Assembly: GCA_963794185.1 (NCBI GenBank)
Contig: CAWCDM010000096.1
Coordinates: 186,001 to 250,000, forward strand
Length of the DNA stretch: 64,000 bases
Direction: 5' to 3'
Origin: JAMXLO01 sp963794185
Lineage (GTDB): Bacteria > Pseudomonadota > Alphaproteobacteria > Acetobacterales > Acetobacteraceae
Position 1 is the first letter of the stretch; each line of letters starts with the position of its first letter. Positions 35,913-46,559 of the stretch are shown here, in pieces. The notes beneath the pieces are model-generated. The model made no database searches. It had not been told where the DNA came from and saw nothing but the letters and a program-made list of their open reading frames with translations. Made by a program: the position numbers and the translations under genes.

Positions 35913-37347
35913 TCACCGAGCATGAACGGCGCGGGCGTAGATCTCCTCGCTGAAGTCCGGTGCAACGTCGCCGATGATGCGTCGCTCGTGGGCCTGGATA
36001 TCGGCCAGAAACAGGTCGCTGCTGATTCGGGCGACAATAATGGGAATGTCGCGCTTCATGCTTGGTATGTCGCCGATCGGCAATCCGAAGCTGACGAAAC
36101 CCGCCGGGTTCTGCACATGGATGTCCCGGAGGTACGGGGCAGCGCCCGGTACTTTCTCAAGGTATTCGTGTCCGGCGCCGAGATACGGATGCGCTCCAAG
36201 GTACGGATCCTCATCTGCAGCCGGCGGCACGAAACGATCGCGCCACAGCATCACGTCCTGGTGGACGTCAGCCAATTCGGGTCGCGCCGCGAGGTCGACG
36301 TAATAGCCGGTTCCGGCGATGACGAAATCGCAGCGGAATTCCTCATCGGCTGCCCGTATCACGATCCGCCCATCTTCGACCCGAACCGACCGCACGGGAG
36401 CCGTTAGATGCAGATGAAAATTGGGAAACACCACGGCGCGTTCGATAGCATCGGTGGTCGGCGTCGATCCCCATCGACGGAACCGGAGTGCCTGTTCCCA
36501 GCGGGCCGCATCAGACAACGCGTAATAGTTGTCGTATGCTCCCGGATATCCGCGTGACCGTGTGATCGGAACCGACGCAATCGTTGGCCGGCGCGCGAAC
36601 AGGTGCACCGACGCGACGCCCGCCTCGAGTGCCACGCCCGCGGCATCGAACGCCGATGCCGCCGCGCCGATCACCGCCACGTGCCTGCCGCGCAGCGCGG
36701 CGAAATCGATGCCGGACTCGGTATGGGCATACCACGTTGTCGGCAGCCCCTCACTCAATACGGATGGGACATCCGGGCCGCCGTTGCCGGTGAAGCCGGT
36801 GCAGAGGATGATCTTCCGCGTCGTTTCGGCGTGGGCCTGACCGTCCACATCGAGGTGCAATCGGAAATGCCCATCCATGGGCTCGATCCGCAGCAGCCTG
36901 GTGCGATAGCGGATCGTGATGCCGAGGAACCGGCGATACCAGGTCAGGTAATCGGCCCAGTTGATGCGGCGAATGCGGTCGATCGCCGCGTACAGCCTCG
37001 GCGCCATGCCGAGCCTCATACCAGGACTGGAAGCCGAATGCGGGGATGCCGAGTTCCGGACCGGGCAGGCTCTTCGGCGTCCGCAGCAAATTCATTCGCG
37101 CCGCGTTCAGCCAGACACCGGCGCGGGCCTCGTCCTCGGCTGCGTCGATCACCGTTGTCCTGCCGATACCGGCCCGGCGCAGCGCGAAGGCGAATGCACT
37201 CCCCGTCTGGCCGCCACCGACGATCGTCACGTTGTGATCGATGCCGGGCCTATCGGGCACCCAGTTCTGCGGATCAGGTCCGATCAGGCGCAGCGTGCTG
37301 CGTGCCACGGCATCAGGATCTGCCGGCCGGTTGTCGACTTTGGCCAC
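35913..37347 (-). CDS. Flavin-containing monooxygenase-like FAD/NAD(P) oxidoreductase, frameshifted near 36994
   Basis: A flavoprotein of about 477 residues once one extra base at about 36994 is removed. The first part, to YEARHGAEA, holds the FAD motif VTIVGGGQTGSAFAFALR (about 40-57); the second part, from YAAIDRIRRINWADYLTWYR, includes ILCTGFTGNGG and the NAD(P) motif VAVIGAAASAFDAA near 195. These fit FMO/SidA-like oxygenases. Both halves are fully conserved in style, so the break looks like an indel error. Its ATG at 37347 follows the LigJ-like gene by 6 bases, so these genes and the SDR form one leftward unit. Confidence 0.82.
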
Positions 37348-37353
37348 GCGGCC

Positions 37354-38382
37354 TTATCCGGCCGCTGCGAACTGCCTGGCAAGCTGTGCCGACAGCCGAC
37401 CGTAGACCTGTCTCGCGTTCCCCTCGTAGATCTTCTCCTTGTCCGAGGGCGGCAGCGTCAGGTGCTCGATGTAGCGTTTGGTGTCATCGAAATGGTGCCC
37501 GGTCTCCGGATCGATCCCGCGCACCGCGCCAATCATTTCTGAGGCGAATAGTATATTGCGCACCGGAATCACCTTGGCCAGCAGTTCCTGTCCCGGCATA
37601 TGATAGACGCAGGTGTCGAAGAACACATTGTTCAGCAGGTGCTCGCTGAGCGCCGGTAGCTTCATGTCCTGTGCAAGGCCGCGGAACCGTCCCCAGTGAT
37701 ACGGCACCGCGCCGCCACCGTGCGGGATGATGAACTTCAATGTCGGGAACTGCTTGAACACGTCAGACGTCAGACATTGCATGAACGCGGCGGTGTCGCC
37801 GTTCAGGTAATGCGAACCGGTGGTGTGGAATGCCGGATTGCAGGCGGCGCTGACATGGATCATCGCCGGCACGTCGAGCTCGACCATCTTTTCATACAGC
37901 GGATACCAGTAGCGATCGCCCAGCGGCGGGTCCTTCCAATAGCCGCCCGATGGATCGGGATTGAGGTTGCAGCCGACAAAGCCGTATTCCAGCACGCAGC
38001 GTTCCAGTTCGGCGATGCAGTTCCGCGGTGAGGTGCCGGCGGTCTGCGGCAGCATGCAAACACCGACGAAGTTGCGTGGAAACAGCGTGCACACGCGGTG
38101 GATCAGCTCGTTGCAGGCCGCCGCCCATGCCTCACTGGTGCTGGCGTCACCGAGATGGTGTCCCATGCCGGCGGCGCGCGGCGAGAAGATGGTGAGGTCG
38201 GTGCCGCGTTCCTGCTGCAGCTTCAACTGTCCGTTGACGATGCTGGCACGGATCTCGTCATCGGTGATGGCAGGGCGAGGCGGGGCGGACTTGCCATCGT
38301 CGTGAGCCGCAATCTGCTCCGTTCGCCAAGCCTCATGCTGGCGCGGCGACGTCGTGTAATGTCCATGGCAATCGATGATCAT
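37354..38382 (-). CDS. Amidohydrolase 2 family protein, 4-oxalomesaconate hydratase (LigJ)-like
   Basis: A 342-residue TIM-barrel metalloenzyme. The N-terminal IIDCHGHYTT holds the HxH pair, with further sites at MIHVSAACNP, FIIPHGGGAVPYHWGR and the C-terminal FASEMIG. These match LigJ, which hydrates 4-oxalomesaconate in the 4,5-cleavage route of protocatechuate or gallate, better than ACMSD-type decarboxylases. No other lig gene is in the window, so the true substrate may differ. GGGAGG lies before the ATG at 38382. It leads the unit with the flavin monooxygenase and SDR genes. Confidence 0.85.
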   Translation of the reverse strand: MIIDCHGHYTTSPRQHEAWRTEQIAAHDDGKSAPPRPAITDDEIRASIVNGQLKLQQERGTDLTIFSPRAAGMGHHLGDASTSEAWAAACNELIHRVCTLFPRNFVGVCMLPQTAGTSPRNCIAELERCVLEYGFVGCNLNPDPSGGYWKDPPLGDRYWYPLYEKMVELDVPAMIHVSAACNPAFHTTGSHYLNGDTAAFMQCLTSDVFKQFPTLKFIIPHGGGAVPYHWGRFRGLAQDMKLPALSEHLLNNVFFDTCVYHMPGQELLAKVIPVRNILFASEMIGAVRGIDPETGHHFDDTKRYIEHLTLPPSDKEKIYEGNARQVYGRLSAQLARQFAAAG

Positions 38383-38535
38383 GGTCCCTCCCCGGGTATC
38401 GGTGTCCGCTGGTCGCCGACCATACGCTTCAGCGATGAGTGTAGCCGGCGCAGGACGCACTGCGAAGCCGCGCGCCAAACCGCGGTGGACGGAGCGATGC
38501 CCATCGCGACAGGCGGGCCCAGCCCGCGTCGCCGA

Positions 38536-39397
38536 TCAGCGCGGTTCGATGACGCGCCGATACAGGTGCCAGGTGGTGTGACCAAGTACCGGCATCACTA
38601 TCACCAGACCGAGCAGTGCCGGCACCGACCCGATCACCAGACCGGCTGCGACGATCAGACCCCACGCAGCCATCGGCACCGGGTTGGCCATAACCACCCA
38701 AATCGACGTTCCGATCGCCGTCTCCATCTTTACGTCGCGGTCGAGCAGCAGCGGGAAGGAGACGACGCTGATTGAAAGTGCCACCAACGCGAACAGGAAA
38801 CCGACGCCGATACCCACGACGATCATGGTCCAGCCCTGCGGTGTGGTGAACACATCGCGAATAAACGCAGAGATCGATACGGGCGGCTGTGGTCCGAGCG
38901 TGGCCACGTAGATCACCTCCGCCGCGACCAGCCAAAGCACGAAGATCGCAATCAGCCACATGCCAAGTCCGATAATGGCGCCAATCGAGGGCGAGCGCAG
39001 CACACCGAACCAATCAATCCAGCTTACATCCGCGCCCAGCTCGCGCCGTCTGCTCATCTCGTTCAATCCCACCGCAGCGAACGGCCCCACCAGGGCGAAC
39101 CCGGATGCGAGCGGGAACAGGAGCGGCACCACATCGTAGCCGGAAGCGAGCCGTCCCAGCACGAGACCGACCAGCGGATAGATGACGCAAAGAAAAATCA
39201 CGTCGGTGCGGTTCGCAGCGAAGTCGGCAAGGCCGCTGGTCAACGCCTGCCCCACATCGGCCAGACCGATACGGCGAACCGCCACTGCGCCGGCCCGCCG
39301 GTTCTCGTGCCAGTACCTCTTCGTCACTGGCCGAGCCGACTGAGTGAAATGCGCGATCGAGCTGATCCCCGATCCAGGCAAATGGGCTTTGGATCAT
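38536..39397 (-). CDS. DUF2189 family integral membrane protein (possible frameshift near 39290)
   Basis: A membrane protein with about six helices and the family block VRRIGLADVGQALTSGLADF near its N-terminus, followed by ALFL-like hydrophobic stretches and FPLLLDRDVKMETAI in the second half. In the present frame the only early start is a TTG at 39381, with an untypical leader. A better start, an ATG at 39397 with GAGGGA upstream (MIQSPFAWIGDQLDRAFHSV), lies in the neighbouring frame and would join after removal of one base near 39290, giving about 286 residues. Family function is unknown. Confidence 0.75.
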
Positions 39398-39705
39398 GTT
39401 CGTCCCTCCGCGGTTTTGCTTGTAAGGGACGCAGTCCGAGGCGTGGCAGGACGCCCGATCTTCCTGCGGTCACGCGACCGGAGCCGCGACCCACTATTGC
39501 GGGAGAATATAGCCGGTGTGACGCGAAACGACGGTCACAGCGCCGTGACCTTGCCGTTGCTCGAACCGTATTCTCCGGATGCGGCCAATATCTTGCGAGA
39601 GGCCTGCAACGCGGCCAGCATCGCCCAAAGAGCATCGACCAACCGGGAAATGTCGGCTACGAAAGCGGCAACCCGGGACACACGGGCATGGGAGGAAATC
39701 AGATC
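39398..39705. other. Intergenic region between divergent genes
   Basis: About 308 bases separate the DUF2189 gene from the divergent ABC binding-protein gene. No gene is visible. It should contain promoters for both directions; GGAGG at 39691-39695 is the ribosome site of the binding protein. Confidence 0.55.
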
Positions 39706-40932
39706 ATGGCAGTGGGGCTGCACCGGCGCACATTCCTGGCGGGCACCGCCGCAGCCGCGGTGCTGCCGATGCCGGCGATCGCGCAGAACAAGCCGGTCCG
39801 CATCGGGCTGCTGACGGTGAAGACCGGACCGCTGGCACAGGGCGGCATTCAGATGGAGCAGGGCGTCAACCTGTTCCTCAAGGATCGCAACAACACGATC
39901 GCCGGACGCAAGGTCGAGCTGATGGTCGGCGACACCGGCGGCAATCCCGCGGGCACCAAGACCAAGGCACAGGAATTGATCGAGCGGGACAACGTCGACA
40001 TGATCTTCGGTCCGCTGGCTGCGTTCGAACTGCTGGCCATCTCCGACTACGTGGCCGCGCACAAGACGCCGATCCTGAGCCTGGCCGCCGCCGAGGACAT
40101 GTCGCAGCGCAAGCCCAACCCATACTTCGTACGCGCCTCCGGCACCTCGGCGCAGAACATGCACCCGCTGGCAGACTACGCGGCGAAAGAGCTGAAGTAC
40201 AAAAGCGCCATCACTGTCACCGAGGACTTCGCCTTCGGCTACGAGCAGATGGGCGGTTTTCAGCGCGTGTTCGAGGACGCCGGCGGCCGGGTGGTCAAGA
40301 AGCTGTGGCCGCCGATCGTCACGCCCGACTACACGCCGTATCTCGCTCAGCTCAGTGGCGTGGACGCGGTGGTACAGGGCTTCGCCGGTTCAAACCCGCT
40401 GAAGTTCATGAAGCAGTACAAGGACGCCGGTTTGAACCTGCCGGTGCTTGGCGGCGGCACGGCGGGCGACGATGCGCTGCTGAAGAGTTTTGGCGATGAG
40501 GCGGTCGGTCTGATCACGGCGTCCGCCTATACCTCCGATCTCGACACGCCGGTCAACAAGCAATTCATCGCCGGCATGGTCCGCGACACCGGCGCCATCC
40601 CAGGCCTGTACGCCGCCGGCCTCTACATCAACGGCATGGTCGCTGAAGCTGCGCTGAAGGCCACCGGCGGCAGTACCGAGGACAAGGACGCGTTCATGAA
40701 GGCGCTGCGTGCCGTCGCGCTCGATGACTCGCCGCGCGGGCCGTTCCACTTCGACCATTTCGGCAACGTTGTGGGTAACGTCTATATCCGCCGCCTGGAG
40801 CGCAAGGACGGCAAGCTGGTGCAGACCACCATCAAGACCTATCCGAACGTCAGCCAGTTCTGGACGTTCGACGAGGCGTGGTTCCTGCAGCAGCCGGTGT
40901 ACTCGCGCGACTACCCGCCGCTGAAGAGCTGA
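39706..40932 (+). CDS. ABC transporter substrate-binding protein, branched-chain amino-acid type (LivK-like)
   Basis: A 408-residue periplasmic binding protein. HRRTFLAGTAAAAVLPMPAIA at the N-terminus is a Tat-type leader. The type I fold follows with VRIGLLTVKTGPLAQGG, VDMIFGPLAAFELLAISDY and AITVTEDFAFGYEQMGGF. These proteins bind amino acids or, often in soil alphaproteobacteria, aromatic or other carboxylates. It starts the five-gene importer operon, with livH 20 bases behind. GGAGG sets the ATG at 39706. Confidence 0.93.
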   Translation: MAVGLHRRTFLAGTAAAAVLPMPAIAQNKPVRIGLLTVKTGPLAQGGIQMEQGVNLFLKDRNNTIAGRKVELMVGDTGGNPAGTKTKAQELIERDNVDMIFGPLAAFELLAISDYVAAHKTPILSLAAAEDMSQRKPNPYFVRASGTSAQNMHPLADYAAKELKYKSAITVTEDFAFGYEQMGGFQRVFEDAGGRVVKKLWPPIVTPDYTPYLAQLSGVDAVVQGFAGSNPLKFMKQYKDAGLNLPVLGGGTAGDDALLKSFGDEAVGLITASAYTSDLDTPVNKQFIAGMVRDTGAIPGLYAAGLYINGMVAEAALKATGGSTEDKDAFMKALRAVALDDSPRGPFHFDHFGNVVGNVYIRRLERKDGKLVQTTIKTYPNVSQFWTFDEAWFLQQPVYSRDYPPLKS

Positions 40933-40952
40933 CCCACCGCGAATCGCCCGCC

Positions 40953-41813
40953 GTGAACCTTTGGCTGATCCTCGCGATCAACAGCGTGACGCTGGGTGGT
41001 CTGCTGTTCCTGCTGTCCGCCGGATTCTCGCTGATCTTCGGGCTGATGCGGATCCCGAACCTGACGCATGGCTCGATGTTCATGCTCGGCGCGTATTTCG
41101 GGGTGAGCTGCATCGCCTGGGGCTTCGGATTCTGGGCGGCCGCGCTCGCGGCGGGACTTGGCGTCGCGCTGTTCGGTGGCATCATCGAACGTTTCGTGCT
41201 GCGCCGCCTGGCGGGGGCCGAACTGGCGCAGGTTCTCGTCACGCTCGGCCTTTCGTTCATGGTTGCCGATGTCTGCCTGATGCTGTGGGGCGGCGACCCG
41301 ATCTCCGTGGAGACACCAAGCGCAGCGCGCGGCACGACCTCCGTGTTGGGTCTGGCGTTTCCGACGTATCGTCTCGTCATCATCCTGATTGCCACCATGA
41401 TCGCTGCGGCACTGTGGGCGCTGCTGGATCGGTCGCGACTTGGCGCGATGATCCGCGCCGCGGTGGACGATCCGGCGATGGCGCGCGCCGCCGGCATCCG
41501 CGTGTCGCACCTTTTCACCATTGTGTTCTCGCTCGGCGCTGGGCTCGCGGGGTTCGCCGGAGTGATCGGCGGGCCAATCCTGTCGGTTTACCCCGGGCTC
41601 GATCAGGACATGCTGCCGCTCGCGCTGGTGGTCGTAATCTTGGGCGGCACCGGCAGGCTATTGGGCTCGCTGGTCGGCAGCTTCGTCGTCGGCTTTCTGT
41701 ACAATTTCGGCCAGGCGATCTTTCCCGAGCTGGCCTACGTTATTCTGTTCCTGCCGATGCTCATCGTGCTGGTCATCCGACCGCAGGGCCTATTCGGCAG
41801 GGCCGTTCTGTGA
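40953..41813 (+). CDS. livH: Branched-chain amino-acid-type ABC permease (LivH family)
   Basis: A 286-residue inner-membrane permease with about eight hydrophobic segments. The family blocks LSAGFSLIFGLMRIPNLTHGS and ALVVVILGGTGRLLGSLVG (in part, the loop that touches the ATPase) are present. The start is a GTG at 40953 giving MNLWLILAIN; no ATG fits. It is the first of two permeases; livM follows after 196 bases that contain a palindromic repeat. Substrate is set by the binding protein and is not known. Confidence 0.93.
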   Translation: MNLWLILAINSVTLGGLLFLLSAGFSLIFGLMRIPNLTHGSMFMLGAYFGVSCIAWGFGFWAAALAAGLGVALFGGIIERFVLRRLAGAELAQVLVTLGLSFMVADVCLMLWGGDPISVETPSAARGTTSVLGLAFPTYRLVIILIATMIAAALWALLDRSRLGAMIRAAVDDPAMARAAGIRVSHLFTIVFSLGAGLAGFAGVIGGPILSVYPGLDQDMLPLALVVVILGGTGRLLGSLVGSFVVGFLYNFGQAIFPELAYVILFLPMLIVLVIRPQGLFGRAVL

Positions 41814-41840
41814 GTACAGCAAGCTGCGTGACAAAAGGCA

Positions 41841-41946
41841 CTCCCCCTCCCCTTGCGGGAGGGGGTTGGGGGGAGGGGTCAGAAGAACAGGCGCTGGTAG
41901 CTGGCCACGACCCCTCCCCCTACCCCCTCCCACAAGGGGAGGGGGA
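41841..41946. repeat. Intergenic inverted pair of a C/G-rich palindromic repeat (family 1, copy 2)
   Basis: Two C/G-rich units of about 37 bases (41841-41878 and 41911-41946) lie in opposite orientation around a 32-base spacer, as at 18792-18925. The whole can fold into one long hairpin. It sits inside the importer operon between livH and livM, where it may reduce read-through or stabilise upstream mRNA. A second, pyrimidine-rich stretch (about 41950-42005) follows. Confidence 0.78.
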
Positions 41947-42009
41947 ATCTCGTTGTCTTCGTCCTTGTCTTTGTCCTCGTCTTTGTCTTTGCCATTCCCC
42001 TATTCAACC

Positions 42010-42991
42010 ATGAAGCGCCTCGCGCTGCTTATCGCGCTGGTCCTGCTCGCGACGCTGCCGGTCTGGATCGGCAACAGCTACTACATCAACATCGCCACCC
42101 AGATCCTGATCTACGCAATTCTCGCACTCGGCCTGAACGTGCTGGTGGGCTATGCCGGCATGGTCACGCTCGGTCATGCCGGCCTGTTCGGCATCGCCGC
42201 CTATGTCGGCGCGATCCTCATCAACGACGGCCATGGCCACTTCGCCGTCGCACTCGGCGCCTGCCTGGCGACGCTTGCGGCGACGGCGGTGTTCGCGCTG
42301 CTGGCGCTGCGCGGCACGGGACTTGGCTTCGTCATGATCACCGTCGCACTCGGCCAGATCGTCTGGGGGATTGCGTATCGCTGGATCAGTCTGACCAACG
42401 GCGACAACGGCGTGTCAATCAACGCCCGGCCCGTTCCGTTCGGACTGTCGCTGGCCGAGGCGCCGGCATTCTACTGGGCAAGTCTTTGTCGTGTTCCTGG
42501 TTACCATCGCTGCCATGGCAATCTTCGTCGGCTCGCCGTTCGGCGCGGCGTTGCGCGGCGCACGCGACCAGCCTCGGCGCATGACGGCGCTCGGCTACAA
42601 TGTCTGGCTGACGCGTTTCCTCGCATTCCTGTTCTCCGGCTTCTGGAGCGGCATCGCGGGGCTGCTGTATCTCTACTACAACCAGTTCATCAGCCCGCAG
42701 GCGGTCGCGCTCAGCGCATCGGCCGAGGCGCTGCTGATGGTGATTGCCGGCGGCACCGCCACGCTGCTGGGACCCATCGTCGGTGCGGCGCTGGTCATCA
42801 TCATGAAGGACGTCGCCAGCGCCTACATCGAGCGCTGGAACTTTATGCTGGGCGCCATCTTCGTGCTGATCGTCGTATTCATGCCAGAGGGGCTGGTGCC
42901 CGGCTGCGTGCGGCTCTGGCGCTGGGCGATCGCGGCACGCGGATCGCACGCCGCACCGGCGCCGGCACTACGTCGGGAAGGCGGACGATGA
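42010..42991 (+). CDS. livM: Branched-chain amino-acid-type ABC permease (LivM family), frameshifted near 42480
   Basis: A permease of about 326 residues when one extra base at about 42480 is removed. The N-terminal frame ends in EAPAFYWA; the next frame carries VFLVTIAAMAIFVGSPFG, ALRGARDQPRRMTALGYNVW (the coupling loop) and AGGTATLLGPIVGA. Both parts are conserved in style. Without the second half the transporter could not work, although all its other genes are intact, which argues for an assembly error. The stop overlaps the livG ATG (ATGA). Confidence 0.88.
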
Positions 42992-43714
42992 CCGCGCTCG
43001 CGGTGCGCGACCTGCACAAATCGTTCGGCGGCCTGCGCGTCGCCACCGCGGTGAACCTCGCCGTCGCTCCCGGCGAGCGCCGCCTCATCATCGGACAGAA
43101 CGGCGCCGGCAAGACCACACTGTTCAACCTCATCACCGGCGAGCTGCGTACCGACGCCGGCAGCATCACTCTGTTTGACAGCGACATCACCGGCGTGCCC
43201 GCCCGCCGCCGTGCGCATCTCGGCCTTGCCCGCACCTATCAGATCATCACGCTGTTTCCGCGCGAGACGCTGCTGCATAACGTGACGCTGTCGCTGCTGG
43301 GCCTGTCGCCGTTGCGCTGGAACCCGATCGTCCGGCTCGACCGGCAGCGCGATCTGATCGACAAGGCGCGCGGCGCGCTCGACCGCGTCGGGCTGGCGCA
43401 TCTTGCCGAACGCCCGGTAGCGCAGACCTCCTACGGCGAGCGTCGCCGCGTCGAGATCGCCATGGCGCTGGCGCAGAGCCCGAAGGTCCTGCTGCTGGAT
43501 GAACCCTTCGCCGGCCTGTCGATCGAGGAGCGGCGCGACGTGCTGAAACTGATCGCCGGTATTCCGCGCGGCGTCACCATCGTGATGATCGAGCACGACA
43601 TGGACGTGGCGCTGGAATTTGCCGAGCGCATCACGGTGCTGCATTTCGGCCGGGTTGTCGTCGAGGGCACGCGCGTGGAGGTTGTTGAGCACCCGCGCAC
43701 CAAGGAGATCTATC

Positions 43715-43725
<11 letters not shown>
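42988..43725 (+). CDS. livG: Branched-chain amino-acid-type ABC transporter ATPase (LivG)
   Basis: A 245-residue ATPase with Walker A GQNGAGKTT (about 36-44), the LivG-type RTYQIITLFPRETLLHNV Q-loop region, a signature region TSYGERRRVEIAMAL, Walker B VLLLDEPFAGLS and switch IEHDM. The signature is SYGERR, as usual in LivG-like proteins, in place of LSGGQ. It is translationally coupled to livM and livF and works at the cytoplasmic face of the permeases. Confidence 0.95.
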
Positions 43726-44434
<709 letters not shown>

Positions 44435-44473
44435 AGTGCGTTGATGGTGACGGAAAATGCCGAGGCGCCTAAC

Positions 44474-44613
44474 TACACCTCGCCCGCTTGCGGGAGAGGT
44501 CAAGTCGCGTCAGCGACGCGGGAGAGGGTGTCCCCAGAGACACTCGATCGCCGGTGCACCCTCTCCCGTCGCGCTATGCGCTCCGACCTCTCCCGCAAAG
44601 CGGGCGAGGTGTA
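44474..44613. repeat. MITE-like palindromic element (family 2, copy 2)
   Basis: A 140-base element with terminal inverted repeats of about 25 bases (TACACCTCGCCCGCTTGCGG at the left and its complement at the right), two internal facing arms and a 25-base centre. It is the reverse complement of the core of the element at 34867-35031. It sits just behind livF. The rest of the 278-base gap to the next gene holds nothing recognisable. Confidence 0.82.
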
Positions 44614-44712
44614 CACTAATCGGATGACACAGCACCACGGAGCAGCGGAGAGGCAGATGCGCGATGACAGCAACAGGAACCTTCGGAGCGCCCGACGCGC
44701 CGCGGTTGCACC

Positions 44713-45783
44713 ATGAGCGCCGTCACGACGCGGGCGGAGGCATTCTGCGCCCGCTACGGGCTGCGAGCGCCCGTCCTGATGGCGCCCATGGCGGGAGCCT
44801 GTCCAGCCTCGCTTGCTGCCGCTGTCGCGAACGGCGGCGGGATGGGCGGGATGGGGGCGCTGCTGAACGGACCCGAGGGCATCACCTCTTGGGTCGCCGA
44901 CTTCCGTGCTGCCAGCAACGGTGCCTTCCAGCTCAATGTCTGGATCCCCGATCCACCTCCGGTGCACAACGCTGACCGCGAGGCTCGCGTGCGGGACTTC
45001 ATGAGACAGTGGGGGCCCGAGCCGCCGCCCGGTGCCGGCGATGTGATGATGCCGGATTTCAACGCCCAGCTTGAGACTTTCCTGCAGGCAGGTCCGACTG
45101 CCGTGTCCTCGATCATGGGCCTTTTCCCCGAACGCTTCGTTGCAGCGGCAAAGGCGCGCGGCATCGCGTGGTTCGCCTGCGCCACCACGCTGGCCGAGGC
45201 ATTGGCAGCCGAACGCGCCGGGGCGGATGTGATCGTTGCGCAAGGGGCCGAGGCCGGCGGCCATCGCGGCGCGTTCGATGGAGACGCAGCGGAGCGGCAG
45301 GGCATCGGCCTGTTTGCTCTGCTTCCGCGACTGGCCGACCGGCTGACGGTGCCGATCGTTGCGACCGGCGGCATCGGCGATGCGCGCGGCGTGGCGGCGG
45401 CGCTGACGCTGGGGGCGAGCGCGGTGCAGATCGGCACGGCACTGCTGCGCACGCCGGAGGCAAGGACGCACGAGGCCTGGGCCGACGCGCTGGTGGATCT
45501 CGAGCCCGAGGCGACGATGCTCACGCGCTGGATGAGCGGTCGCCTGGGCCGTGCGGTCGCCACTGAATTCGTGCGGGCCGCCGCTGCGCAGGATGCGCCG
45601 CCGCCCGCCCCGTATCCGGTGCAGCGCGGGTTGACGCAGGCGATGAAGGATGCGGCCGCGACGGCGAACGATGCGCAGCGCATGCAACTCTGGGCCGGCC
45701 AGTCAGCCGCAATGGCGCCTGCCGAACCGGCCGGAGATTTCGTGCAGCGCCTCTGGACCGGCGCACGCGCGCTACTGCCATGA
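44713..45783 (+). CDS. Nitronate monooxygenase family protein (2-nitropropane dioxygenase-like)
   Basis: A 356-residue FMN-dependent TIM-barrel enzyme. Blocks include RAPVLMAPMAGACPASLAAA, NGGGMGGMGALL, VIVAQGAEAGGHRG with the catalytic His region, and PIVATGGIGDARGVAAALTLGASAVQIGT (in part), which bind FMN phosphate. Members oxidise toxic alkyl nitronates such as propionate-3-nitronate, while some are enoyl-ACP reductase-like. The context gives no hint. ATG at 44713 starts MSAVTTRAEAF. Confidence 0.9.
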   Translation: MSAVTTRAEAFCARYGLRAPVLMAPMAGACPASLAAAVANGGGMGGMGALLNGPEGITSWVADFRAASNGAFQLNVWIPDPPPVHNADREARVRDFMRQWGPEPPPGAGDVMMPDFNAQLETFLQAGPTAVSSIMGLFPERFVAAAKARGIAWFACATTLAEALAAERAGADVIVAQGAEAGGHRGAFDGDAAERQGIGLFALLPRLADRLTVPIVATGGIGDARGVAAALTLGASAVQIGTALLRTPEARTHEAWADALVDLEPEATMLTRWMSGRLGRAVATEFVRAAAAQDAPPPAPYPVQRGLTQAMKDAAATANDAQRMQLWAGQSAAMAPAEPAGDFVQRLWTGARALLP

Positions 45784-46044
45784 TGCATCAACGCGCCGTG
45801 TGTTTGACCCAGGGCGGTGATTTGTTGGCCACCGCGGCACTGTTGGAGCCTGCGCAACCGGCGCGATAGATCCGACCCGCGCCAGTCACGCCTGGCGTCC
45901 GCAGCGGCCCGATGTCGGTCCTCACATTCCGGTTCCCGCTGCAACCCAGAGGCGAACGCATCGGTTCTTCAATGCGACTGTCTCACGCATGCCGCTCGCG
46001 GCGGGCGCCCCGATTGACTGTGTCGACCTCAAAAGGAGAAAGCC

Positions 46045-46515
46045 ATGACAAAGGTCCGCAATGCAGCCACGTTGTTGGCCCTCTGCAGTATAGCAGCGCT
46101 ACCCGCCTGTTCGATGTTCGGCGGCAACAACCGCAGCCAGGCGAGCCGTTCCACCTATCCAACGCAGAGCTACGCGGCTGTGCCGCAGTCTCAGGAGCTG
46201 TCACAGGATATGATCCAAAAGGTGCAGGGACGGCTGCAACAGCAAGGGCTGTATCACGGAAATGTCGACGGCGTTTGGGGTCCCGGTACCGAAGCCGCGG
46301 TATGCAGCTATCAACAGCAGCATAGTCTGAACCCGACCGGCAAACTGGACTCGGACACCCTCGCCTCGTTGAACCTGGGTCCCAACCAGAATTATGGGAG
46401 TGCGCAGCCGGTGCCGAACGATCAGCGTTACGGCAGCAACTACAATCCGCCTCCGAACATCAATCCACCGCCGCCCGACAACACCAACCCGCCGAACACC
46501 GGCAACGTACACTGA
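46045..46515 (+). CDS. Lipoprotein with peptidoglycan-binding (PGBD1) domain
   Basis: A 156-residue exported lipoprotein. The signal ends in a lipobox, LPAC, near residues 19-22. A PG_binding_1 domain covers about 55-112: MIQKVQGRLQQQGLYHGNVD, VWGPGTEAAVCSYQQQH and LNPTGKLDSDTL. The tail is rich in Asn and Pro and probably unstructured. It should anchor to the outer membrane and bind cell-wall peptidoglycan. AAAAGGAGA just before the ATG gives a strong start. The preceding 260 bases (45784-46044) show no gene. Confidence 0.9.
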   Translation: MTKVRNAATLLALCSIAALPACSMFGGNNRSQASRSTYPTQSYAAVPQSQELSQDMIQKVQGRLQQQGLYHGNVDGVWGPGTEAAVCSYQQQHSLNPTGKLDSDTLASLNLGPNQNYGSAQPVPNDQRYGSNYNPPPNINPPPPDNTNPPNTGNVH

Positions 46516-46559
46516 CCGACGCCGATGCTGGTCGGGTCGAGCCCGGCCAGCGCCGCGTC

